A stretch of 64,000 bases of DNA from Halodesulfovibrio aestuarii DSM 17919 = ATCC 29578 (lineage in GTDB: Bacteria; Desulfobacterota; Desulfovibrionia; Desulfovibrionales; Desulfovibrionaceae), in assembly GCF_000384815.1 (NCBI RefSeq), contig NZ_ARQF01000019.1, positions 186,001 through 250,000 of the forward strand, written 5' to 3'. A program made the position numbers and the translations under genes. A model generated the notes under the pieces. The model did not search any database, was not told the DNA's origin, and worked only from the letters and a program-made list of their open reading frames with translations. This document shows positions 53,517 through 61,849 of this stretch, one piece after another; positions within the stretch are counted from its first letter, which is position 1; the number at the start of each line of letters is the position of its first letter.

Positions 53517-53828
53517 TAACAAACGAAACCAATCACACACACTCCGTGGTTGTTAATATAAAGAGCAATAAAAGTATCCATCTAACGATCCAGCATCGTT
53601 AACACTAAGAATGTGTTAAAGCACACCTCTTTAAAGTAGACGACTGAAACACCTACTCCCGTTGGGGGCGGCAGGCATGCCGCCCCCCTTAGAAAAAAAA
53701 CGCCCACACGTTACATATAAAATTTCACCATCTTCCCTTTTAGCTCCAGCACTGTTTTGAGCAGGAACAGTAGACCGGAGGGGAATAAAAAAACGAGAAG
53801 TGCAGAGCAGGCACTTCTCGTTTTTTTT
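53517..53828 (+). ncRNA. Candidate sigma-54-driven structured RNA, ~310 nt
   Basis: From the sigma-54 start to a strong terminator there is no credible ORF; the longest ATG frame is 27 codons without a site. Five hairpins are readable: AACGAT-CCAGC-ATCGTT (53584), TTAACAC...GTGTTAA (53599-53619), GGGGGCGGCA-GGCA-TGCCGCCCCC (53664-53687), ACTGTT...AACAGT (53751-53771), then the terminator. I know no family with this layout. If the terminator leaks, the transcript would be the leader of the methyltransferase gene at 54016. Confidence 0.5.
53787..53828. terminator. Strong terminator with no coding gene before it
   Basis: AAAAAAACGAGAAGTGC-AGAGCAG-GCACTTCTCGTTTTTTTT. It can work both ways, but no gene on either strand ends here. 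Confidence 0.88.
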
Positions 53829-54015
53829 ATGCGTGTCGGGTAAAATCCTATAGAAAGGATCAACATTGTAACTACGGAATGTTATACAAAGATACTTTTG
53901 TTATATAATGCTCACATCGCGTTCTCGTTCTTGCCCTACCCAGTATCATTAAGGTACACCTCATTTCGTTCTGGCTATACGCCACAAAAATTGCAGAAAA
54001 CGGTACTTGGATACA

Positions 54016-54927
54016 ATGAATAACACTACGCTATATCTTGCCCCTCGGGGATTTGAAAAAGAGCTTGAAAAAGAGCTTACAAATATTGTTGCACACAAGG
54101 GTCGCCTGTTCATCGCTAAAGGCGGCGTGCAGAAAGCCATATGGGCACAAAACATTTGGCTGAACCCAGTCGAAATCCCTATTGCTTCAATCGGGGACGC
54201 TGCAAAACAGCTAAAAGCCATCCAACGAAACTGGTGGCTGCACAGCGTGGATAACCACCGCAGAGCAAAACTTATTCAAGCCAAGTTGCCGCATGTATCT
54301 GGAAAACGCATTGAATATGGTGCACCAAAGCCAACCGCTCCATTAGGCTCATGGACTCTCTGGGAACCTGACACCATTATCGCGGCAAGTCGTTGCACCA
54401 GCCCATACCCTGATGGCGAATTAAATTTTGTAGAAGATAAGGAAACCTCTCCAACGCGAGCCTATCTCAAGCTATGGGAACTTTTCACCATACTTGAGCG
54501 CAGCCCGAAAAAAGGCGAACTCTGTCTTGATCTCGGAAGCTGTCCCGGAGGCTGGACGTGGGTTATTGCAAACACAGGTGCCCATGTTTTCAGCATTGAT
54601 AAAGCAGAAATTCATCCTCGAATCGGCTCTATGCCCAATGTAAATTTCTGCACCGGCAGCGCATTCGGGCTTGATCCACGCCATGCAGGGGAAATAGACT
54701 GGCTCTTCAGTGACGTTATCTGCTATCCGGAACGCCTGTACACTCTTGTTGAACGCTGGCTCGAACACGGTGAATGCCGTAACTTTGCCTGCACCATCAA
54801 GTTTCAGGCCGAAACAGATTATGAAACATTAGAAAAATTCAAACAAATTCCGAACTCAAAAATTATCCATCTCTCATGCAACAAGCATGAAGTAACATGG
54901 GTTAAGCTTGAAGAATGGGATAAGTAG
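54016..54927 (+). CDS. RlmM-like rRNA 2'-O-ribose methyltransferase
   Basis: 303 residues. Motif I DLGSCPGGWTWVI, and the K-D-K-E type catalytic residues appear in AYLKLWELF, WLFSDVICYPERL, CTIKFQ and KHEVTWVKL, as in the RrmJ/RlmM group that methylates rRNA ribose. The N-terminal part resembles a RlmM-type RNA-binding region. ATG 54016 is used; a TTG nine bases earlier is less likely. A TATAAT at 53904-53909 may be its -10 element. Confidence 0.8.
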   Translation: MNNTTLYLAPRGFEKELEKELTNIVAHKGRLFIAKGGVQKAIWAQNIWLNPVEIPIASIGDAAKQLKAIQRNWWLHSVDNHRRAKLIQAKLPHVSGKRIEYGAPKPTAPLGSWTLWEPDTIIAASRCTSPYPDGELNFVEDKETSPTRAYLKLWELFTILERSPKKGELCLDLGSCPGGWTWVIANTGAHVFSIDKAEIHPRIGSMPNVNFCTGSAFGLDPRHAGEIDWLFSDVICYPERLYTLVERWLEHGECRNFACTIKFQAETDYETLEKFKQIPNSKIIHLSCNKHEVTWVKLEEWDK

Positions 54928-54968
54928 CGGACGTTGCTACAAGCTAACAGCCAGCTATTGGACTAATG

Positions 54969-55011
54969 AAAAAAATCCGTTGCAGCGTATAAGCGCTGCA
55001 ACGGATTTTTT
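54969..55011 (+). terminator. Terminator of the rRNA methyltransferase gene
   Basis: AAAAATCCGTTGCAGCG-TATAAG-CGCTGCAACGGATTTTTT, a 17-bp stem with T-run. Confidence 0.92.
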
Positions 55012-55210
55012 ATTTTTATACTTTTTTGATAGCTGTCAAATAGTGCAAAACGGTTGCATGATGCTGTAGAAAACTTTACTCAAAAAAGACAGACTGGCTA
55101 AACAAGACGCAACGGGACAGGTGTTTCGCTTAGCTTTTACGTAACCATATCGGTATATAAAAAAGAAAACGGGCATACAAGACAACCCTCTGTGATAATA
55201 GGAGACGTGC

Positions 55211-55654
55211 ATGCATGTTTTCACCCTGCCACAAACGTTACTAATTCTTATCGTTGCAGGATTCATTACTGTTGTAATCCTCTCTCGGCTTACCCCCGAT
55301 GACCAAAGTCTTTCAGGGGCGGCAGACATATTGCGTATGCACATTCGTCATGCCCAAACATTTTCCCAGTCCTACAAGCACATATATGGCCTGCAAAGCA
55401 TCCAGAATATCGGTTACGTTCTATTCGAAACTTCTCCTGAAAATATTTCGAAGCTCCCCGGAACAGAAGATATCTATCGACTCAAGGGCAGCATTACCAT
55501 TTCGAGTTTTACCCTCTACTTCAATAAAGAGGGAACTCCATGTACCGACCTTACCGGAAGTACACCACTTCCGCACGATCTGACCATTACCTTGCAAGAC
55601 GGTATCAAATCTGAAACGATCACCGTCATGCCGCATAACGGGTTTATAGCTTAA
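55211..55654 (+). CDS. Orphan pseudopilin-like protein (GspH/MshC style)
   Basis: 147 residues. The N-terminal FTLPQTLLILIVAGFITVVIL aligns with the type IV prepilin helix (FTLIELLIVLVI), and DILRMHIRHAQTFSQS with the segment after it in GspH/MshC proteins. Residue -1 is Val instead of the Gly needed by prepilin peptidase, and position +5 is Gln, not Glu. GGAG precedes ATG 55211 and an in-frame TAG lies just upstream, so no longer leader exists. No pilus gene is near. It may be an anchored, unprocessed pilin-like protein. Confidence 0.6.
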   Translation: MHVFTLPQTLLILIVAGFITVVILSRLTPDDQSLSGAADILRMHIRHAQTFSQSYKHIYGLQSIQNIGYVLFETSPENISKLPGTEDIYRLKGSITISSFTLYFNKEGTPCTDLTGSTPLPHDLTITLQDGIKSETITVMPHNGFIA

Positions 55655-55726
55655 AAAAAGTACTTACGAGTCGAGTTTATGGTTTAGATAACTTCGCAGG
55701 TTATGCTTCATTCTATTCAAAAAAAG

Positions 55727-55764
55727 AAAAAGGGCTGTCCTATTTAATTAGGACAGCCCTTTTA
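55727..55764. terminator. Bidirectional terminator, pilin-like gene and fdh operon
   Basis: AAAAGGGCTGTCCTA-TTTAA-TTAGGACAGCCCTTTTATT (convergent genes). Confidence 0.88.
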
Positions 55765-55809
55765 TTATTATTCAAACAAGAGAACCTATTGCTGTTTCTT
55801 ATTTAAGAA

Positions 55810-56253
55810 TTAGTGAAGCCCGTCAGGATGGCAAGCGGATTCATAGCAACCAGTCATTTCTTTGTCGTTACCAAACTCTTCGATATGACAGGAAAGACAG
55901 GAAGGGTGAACTCCTTTCTTGTGCATGGCACGGAAGTAGGAACGCCAGTTATTACTTTTCTCCACTGTAGTATTGTTATGACATGATACGCAGCCTTTTG
56001 GCGGTTTGGAATCTTTTACCGGTGCGCTAAACTTAGGTTTTGCTTCCGGATCCTTCCACTTATGGTGACATGTATTACACGAATACCCTTCATGGCTGGA
56101 GTGATTAAAGGTCACGGACAAGTCACGGTCACTATTACCTTTAACACGGTTGATAACGATATCGTCCGGCCCTGATGTTACTGCTTCTTCTGCAAACGCA
56201 ACACTCGCGACTGCACAGATACAAAGCAGACAAATGATAGATAATTTTCTCAT
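55810..56253 (-). CDS. Tetrahaem cytochrome c3 (formate dehydrogenase-associated)
   Basis: 147 residues with a signal peptide (IICLLCICAVASVAFA). Four haem motifs: CNTCH, CVSCH, CLSCH and CYESACH, the last in the CX4CH spacing usual for cytochrome c3; FNHSSHEGY and other His supply axial ligands. It sits 15 bp behind fdhB, so it should be the electron acceptor of the periplasmic formate dehydrogenase (FdhABC3-type complex), passing electrons on to the type I c3 pool or membrane complexes. Confidence 0.92.
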   Translation of the reverse strand: MRKLSIICLLCICAVASVAFAEEAVTSGPDDIVINRVKGNSDRDLSVTFNHSSHEGYSCNTCHHKWKDPEAKPKFSAPVKDSKPPKGCVSCHNNTTVEKSNNWRSYFRAMHKKGVHPSCLSCHIEEFGNDKEMTGCYESACHPDGLH

Positions 56254-56268
56254 GTTATCTCCCTTGTA

Positions 56269-57021
56269 TTAGGCATTTTCGTTTCCGCCCAACACGCTTT
56301 TAAACATGCCGCGACGGGTTACGGTTTTCGGTTTAGGCGCTGCTGCTACCAGATTTTCACGCTGCGCTGTGGAAGCAACAAGCCTGTTATGGTAGTTTTC
56401 CGGTGCAGATTCACAAAGATAAATCACACGAACATGCTCAGGATCTGCGAGATACGCGTCCGGATTAGTCTTTTGCACTTCAGCAAGACGTGCATTAGCT
56501 AATGCAAGCATTTCATCACGGTCACCAAAATTCATAGTGCCGGTGGGACAGCTTTTCACACAGGCTGGAAGCATCCCCTTGCTTATACGGTTAATGCACA
56601 TATCACATTTATTCCAGATGCCGCTTTCTTCATCACGACGCGGAACGTTGTACGGGCACATTTCCCAGCTTTCAAGGCGGGTAATACCTTTTGTTTTGTC
56701 TGTCATAATGACAGCCCCTGTGACGGGATCCTGTTTTACAGCACCATCTGCATACATGTTACCGATATATTTACACGGCGGCTCAATGCAATGACGACAT
56801 TGTTCCGGAAAGAAAAGCCACTTGAGTTTACCGTCTTCTTTTACTTCGTTAAAACGAACAAGACGGATAGTTTTTGCAGACAAATCCTGCGGATTCTGGT
56901 GAGAGCCCACGTTACGGGTTTCTTCTGCCGGAAGATCTTTCCACTGTTTACAAGCAACCTGACAACCGCGACATGCAGTACAGAGGGTAAGGTCGACAAA
57001 AAAAGCTTTACCTTTAATCAT
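56269..57021 (-). CDS. fdhB: Formate dehydrogenase, iron-sulfur beta subunit
   Basis: 250 residues with four ferredoxin-type [4Fe-4S] motifs: CTACRGCQVACK, CRHCIEPPC, CPY and CDMCINR...CVKSCP. It has no signal peptide and no C-terminal TM anchor, so it is probably co-exported with FdhA's Tat signal and stays soluble in the periplasm. The start overlaps the fdhA stop (TAATG). It carries electrons from the active site to cytochrome c3. Confidence 0.93.
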   Translation of the reverse strand: MIKGKAFFVDLTLCTACRGCQVACKQWKDLPAEETRNVGSHQNPQDLSAKTIRLVRFNEVKEDGKLKWLFFPEQCRHCIEPPCKYIGNMYADGAVKQDPVTGAVIMTDKTKGITRLESWEMCPYNVPRRDEESGIWNKCDMCINRISKGMLPACVKSCPTGTMNFGDRDEMLALANARLAEVQKTNPDAYLADPEHVRVIYLCESAPENYHNRLVASTAQRENLVAAAPKPKTVTRRGMFKSVLGGNENA

Positions 57022-60000
57022 TATGCATCACCCTCCTTCCATTTGCGCACATTGACCATAAAGGCTTTGTACTCTGGAATACCGGTGTTCGGGTCACCGA
57101 CGTTAGGGGTAACCAAGTTTGCAGAATCACCACCGTCTTTCGGTGTTACCCAGCCGTAATGCCATGGCATACCAACCATATGCACGTCTTTACCGGCAAT
57201 TTTAAACGGCTGTATGCGATCAGTAACCATCGCGATTGCCCACAGGGAACCACGCACGCTTTCTACAATAACTTTTTCACCATTTTCAAAACCGCGCAGC
57301 TTTGCAAGCTGTGGACTGATTTCGACAAACATCTGCGGTTCTGCTTCCACAAGCCAACTCATCCAGCGAGTCATGGAACCAGTCTGCCAGTGTTCTGTCA
57401 CACGGTACGTGGATGCAACAAACGGGTAACGCTCGTCCGCAACAGCTTTCTTTTCATCTTCAAAATGAACAGCCGTCGGGGTATTCAACTGCTTTGAGAA
57501 TGCATGGGAGTCAATAGGACATTCCAACGGCTCGTAGTATTCAGGAAGAGGGCCATCTGCACGCCCGGGACCAAAGAGCTGTCCCATACCATGCTTAAGC
57601 ATGATGAATGGATGCTTGGTACCAGGTGCCCAGCCGCCGTCCGGCACATCACCAACCCACTTTTCGCCGTTCCATTTAATTACAGCTTTCTCTGGATTCC
57701 ACGGGTTACCCTTTGGATCACAGGAGGCTCTGTTGTAAATGATACGACGGTTAACAGGCCAACACCAAGTCCAGTTCGGGTACAGGCCGATACGTGCCTG
57801 TTCGGCAGTCTGAGTGCTGTCGTGACGCTCTGCCTTGTTCCCTTCATCTGTATAGGAGTTACAATAGAGCCAGTTACCGGAAGTGGTGGAACCATCATCT
57901 TGAAGGTATGCGAAGCTGGGAACCTGTTGTCCCTTTGTAAACTTTTTGCCCTTTACTTCTACATCACGGGTGAACCAGCCGTTACACAGACGTGCAGTCT
58001 GCTGGGCGCTGAAGTGATAGTGACCGTCTTCATCCGCTTCACACATATTATTGAAAGTAAGATGGGTGATTGGCTCCGGATATGCCCCGCTCTCTTCATT
58101 ATAAAGATGCACAAGCTCTTCCCACAGTTCATGGAAGTAGTGACCATCGGTCAATACGCCGTCCTGCGGTTCCTGCGCTTTATAACGCCACTGCATCCAG
58201 CGGCCGGAGTTGGAAACCGATCCCTCTTTTTCGATTGCAGATGCACACGGCAGATAGAATGTCTCGGTTTTAACAGACTTAGGATCCATGCCGGGCCCTT
58301 TCCAGAAGTCACTGGTCTCACAGGTAAACAAGTTAACGTTTACCATCCAGTCCAACTCACTGAGAGCCTTACGGGTTTTCTCAGAGTCAGAACCGGAACA
58401 CGCAGGGTTCATACCCCAGATAAGTGCACCGGAAAATTTCCCGTCTGCCATACGGTCGATAAGAGGCAGCCAGGAGTATTCACTGGCTTTATGAGAATCA
58501 AGGCGCGGTAGATAGTTATAAGCATCTTTCGGGTCGTCATTTTCGTACATCGCCTTAATAAGGCTTGCAGAATACTTAGGATAGTTGCTCCACCAGTTTG
58601 CACTTTTCGGATCATTGGAAACCGGAGTAAATGCCTTGTTGTACTGTTCAAGAGTATCCTGACCAGCTAACGGTGTTTTAAGATAACCGGGAAGAATGTG
58701 ATATAACAACGCATAGTCTGTTGACCCCTGTACGTTACATTCACCACGCAGCGCGTTAACACCACCGCCGGCAATGCCCATGTTACCCAACAAAAGCTGG
58801 ATCATCGCCATTGAACGAATGTTTTGTACACCGACAGAATGCTGAGTCCAGCCCATTGCATACATAATGGTACCAGCTTTTTTAGCGGTACCGGTTTCAG
58901 TATACAACGTATAAATCTGCTTCAAATCTTCAACAGAAACACCGGACATGGAAGAAACGTTATCGAGAGTGTAGCGCTCATAATGTTTCTTCATAATCTG
59001 GAATACACAACGTGGGTGTGCAAGAGATTTATCCCGTTTAGGATTACCCTTACTATCCATTTCAAATGTCCACTTGGACTTATCATAGGAACGAGTAACA
59101 GGATCAAAACCGGTAAATAAACCATCTTTAAATCCGTAATCTTCACCTACAATAAAGGAGGCGTTGGTGTATTCCACCATGTACTCTTTGAAGTACCGTT
59201 TCTCTTGCAGAATGTAATTAATCATACCGCCAAGCACAGCGATATCAGTGCCGGAACGAAGCGCGGCATGCATATCTGAACGTGCAGAGGTACGGGTAAA
59301 TCGAGGATCGACATGGATTACTTTGGCACCAGCACGCTGAGCTTTAAGTACCCATTTAAAAGAAATTGGATGATTTTCGGCAGGGTTACTACCCATAATC
59401 AAAATGCAATCACTGTTCTGTAAATCATTCCAGTGGTTGGTCATGGCACCGCGTCCGAACGACTCTCCCAGAGCCGCTACTGTTGCGCTGTGTCAGATTC
59501 GTGCCTGGTGTTCCACATACACCAGACCAAGGGAACGCATAAAAGAATGCATTGCATAACATTCTTCGTTATCAAGAGCGGCAGACCCCAGAGAAGCAAT
59601 TCCCATAGTACGGTTAACCACTTTCCCTGCTGCGTTTTTCTCTTCAAAAGACTCATCACGAGATTTTTTTATGAGCTTTGCAATACGTTTTTTACACCAA
59701 TCCCAATCTTTAACTTCAAACGCATCACTATACGGTGCACGGTACATGCATTTAGTTGGCCTATCTGCATTTACAGTCATCTGGATAGAACTAGCCCCTT
59801 TAGCACAAAGAGAGCCACAGTTAATCGGATGATCGCTGTTACCTTCCACGTTTACAACGCGTCCGGTTGATTTGTTGGTGTGAACCAACAAACCACAGCC
59901 GACAGAACAGAACGCACAGATAGATGTGGTCTGTTTACTCCACTGAATTTTATTCTCTCCAGCTTCTTTCACTACATTGTCCAAAGCAAATGCAGGCCCC

Positions 60001-60065
60001 AATCCTGTAAATGCGGTGACAGTTACTGCTGTTGCAGTCGTCTTCAAAAACGTCCTTCTTTGCAT
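57021..60065 (-). CDS. fdhA: Formate dehydrogenase, selenocysteine alpha subunit
   Basis: About 1014 residues when TGA at 59493-59495 is read as selenocysteine (residue 191), joining two frames that standard tools would split. Tat signal QRRTFLK; a [4Fe-4S] site CAFCSVGC...CAKGAS; the active-site context VEHQARI-U-HSATVAALGESFGRGAMTNHW; then the molybdopterin domains. It oxidises formate to CO2 with a Mo- or W-bis-MGD centre. ATG 60065 has GGGAG six bases before it; a TTG at 60071 is less likely. Operon: fdhA-fdhB-cytochrome c3. Confidence 0.95.
59459..59477 (-). promoter_or_regulatory. Bacterial SECIS hairpin for fdhA
   Basis: Minus strand GCGGCUCU-GGG-AGAGUCGU forms an 8-bp stem (two G-U) with a 3-nt G loop, beginning 15 nt after the UGA, the usual SECIS distance. 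The small loop differs from the E. coli GU-containing loop. Confidence 0.6.
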
Positions 60066-60071
60066 TCGCAA

Positions 60072-60611
60072 CTCCCTAACAACTCAAATATAAAGAAAAC
60101 CAGTACATTCACTACGACACAAGCATTTCCACACATGCTTGAGAAGGTTCATGCAGACGCAATTTGAATATATTGTCACTCGTTATAACTATCTTCTCTT
60201 TCTGTTACAGTTAACCATGCTGCAAATCATATATGCGTAGGTCTTATCACACCGCAAAGCACTTTTGATTCTGCGCAGGCTTCTCGCTTGTAACAAAAAA
60301 AGAGTCATTCAACACTATTCTATTGATGATCAAACAACAGAACATCTTCCACATGAAGTAATAACAATTCATATTGCATTATCTATGCATTCTACAAGGA
60401 ATGTACGTAGTTTATCTGTAGAGCAGAAAAAATATTACTGTGTCAACACAGTCACTTTTTACAAAAAAGTTATTTTTTTATTCACTTTTTCTTACTTTTT
60501 CACTTTTTTCAGACATTGATTAACTTTTTCATTTTTTTAAATCGGTTAGTTACAAACAAACAATATATTTGTGTCATACTACAACTAAGAATAATTTCAG
60601 AGGTAAAAAAG
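60072..60611. other. Gene-free region, T-rich
   Basis: The fdhA promoter should be in the first ~200 bp (minus strand). Between 60450 and 60545 the DNA is strongly T-rich with CACTTTTT or ACTTTTT repeated about four times. No gene is supported. Confidence 0.5.
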
Positions 60612-60645
60612 AAGAGCACAAAATAAAATTTGTGCTCTTTTTTTA
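60612..60645. terminator. Terminator without an adjacent gene
   Basis: GAGCACAAA-ATAAAA-TTTGTGCTC then seven T on the plus strand; A-rich sequence before it lets it work on the minus strand too. No coding gene ends here. Confidence 0.7.
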
Positions 60646-60917
60646 CAAAAAAAGACATTTTTACTTAGACATAAATACGATAGTACCTGCTCCATCTGAT
60701 AACAAATGACCAAAGTCACCGTATTCCACTTATGTGCAAAATATGTCGTAAAATCTATATATTGTCCCAACATAAGAAATTCAAAACAACCTTATTATGC
60801 ATACGCACCCATCCCAAAAACTGATTATTGCTCCTGCAATGCCTACAATAAATGTCGCTCAACAATAAAACAATCTGACGACCGCATCACATATGTTTTT
60901 AATAACTACCTCCAAAG

Positions 60918-61235
60918 ATGTCTGCTTTAATCATATTTGAAGACGAAACCGTAGTATGCCGCTGTAAAACGTAACTGTGGGTAAACATCCACGAAGTCAT
61001 CATTCAGGTTGCACACGACCCTAACAAAATATAGATCATCACCCGTTCCGGCATGGAACCATGTCAGGGCAGAATGAGTGAGTCAGCCATTAACAAAATT
61101 CTTACTAATGAGCTTGATTCCACACAGGATGAAGTAGGTTACTTAACCATTCGGCCTCCACTGAAAGAAGTTCAGCTTAGTAAAAGTGCCAGAATGAAAT
61201 TTACTGAAGCTTCCGGCCCTGCAGATTTATTTTAG
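60918..61235 (+). pseudogene. Decayed C-terminus of an HcnB/OoxA-like FAD oxidoreductase
   Basis: Read in one frame, this stretch gives VVCRCKT-stop-LWVNIHEVIIQVAHDPNKI-stop-IITRSGMEPCQGRM and then VGYLTIRPPLK. The pattern is the C-terminal BFD-like [2Fe-2S] domain of HcnB/OoxA/LhpB-type oxidoreductases (VCRCEE..., TRCGMGPCQGRMC, GYxxIRPPxKP). TAA at 60972 and TAG at 61032 interrupt it, and two cluster Cys have become Ser (TRSG, RMSES). The FAD domain is missing. The last 60 codons (61053-61235) could still be read but lack a good start. It precedes ridA by 20 bp. Confidence 0.7.
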
Positions 61236-61255
61236 AACCAAAAGTAAAGGAAATT

Positions 61256-61615
61256 ATGTCTAATATTACTCGTATTACCCCTGGTGTCCGTATGAGCAAG
61301 GCGACCATTTTTAACGGTGTAGCCTACCTTTGTGGACAAGTACCTGACAACACAGAATGCGGCATCAGCGATCAGGCACGTAACATGCTTGAAAAAGTAG
61401 ATGCTCTTTTGAAGGAAGTAGGCAGCGATAGAAAACATGTTCTTTCTGTAATGGTATATCTCAGAGACATGAAAGACTTTGCAGGATTCAACGCAGTTTG
61501 GGACACATGGTTTGAAGAAGGCTATGCTCCAGCCAGAGCTTGCATCGAAGCCCGACTCGCCAGACCGGAACTCCTCTGTGAAGTTTCTGTAACAGCAGCA
61601 GTTATTGCCAACTAG
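61256..61615 (+). CDS. ridA: RidA-family enamine/imine deaminase
   Basis: 119 residues, the normal YjgF/RidA length. [36 protein letters not shown] and [22 protein letters not shown] match, with the catalytic-pocket Arg in the last motif. RidA hydrolyses reactive enamines such as 2-aminoacrylate. AAAGGA precedes ATG 61256. RidA genes often accompany D-amino-acid or hydroxyproline oxidases, which fits the oxidoreductase relic just upstream. Confidence 0.9.
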   Translation: MSNITRITPGVRMSKATIFNGVAYLCGQVPDNTECGISDQARNMLEKVDALLKEVGSDRKHVLSVMVYLRDMKDFAGFNAVWDTWFEEGYAPARACIEARLARPELLCEVSVTAAVIAN

Positions 61616-61658
61616 GCACCACACGGGCTTACCCACCTCCCCCCTCTTCCGCATACAA

Positions 61659-61708
61659 AAAAAGCAGTGTGTTTCCTGTCGTTAACGACAGGAAACACAC
61701 TGCTTTTT
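61659..61708. terminator. Terminator: a perfect 50-bp palindrome
   Basis: Positions 61659-61683 and 61684-61708 are exact reverse complements (centre GTT|AAC), with A5 at the left and T5 at the right end. It serves ridA and possibly the convergent MscS gene. Confidence 0.85.
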
Positions 61709-61849
61709 ATTTTCAAGCCTCCAACGAGCCGCAATTAATAGCAAAGGTACAAACTGGCCTACGCCAATTGCCCCTATAATCTTGTACAAAATGATAGTGC
61801 GACCATCGTACACAGATTTATCGCAGGCTCAAGGTAACGCTGAACTGAC
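61709..61849. other. 3' region of the MscS gene
   Basis: No feature seen in this 141-bp stretch. Confidence 0.3.

Noticed and set aside
53381-53602. A 73-codon frame overlapping the sigma-54 promoter
   Set aside because: It starts inside the activator palindrome, reads through the promoter and has no ribosome-binding site.
57504-58511. A 335-codon open frame opposite fdhA
   Set aside because: It is entirely antisense to a certain gene, has no ribosome-binding site and no family resemblance; long antisense frames are common in strongly coding DNA.
60972-61034. Stops in the oxidoreductase tail as selenocysteine codons
   Set aside because: They are TAA and TAG, not TGA, so recoding as Sec is excluded.
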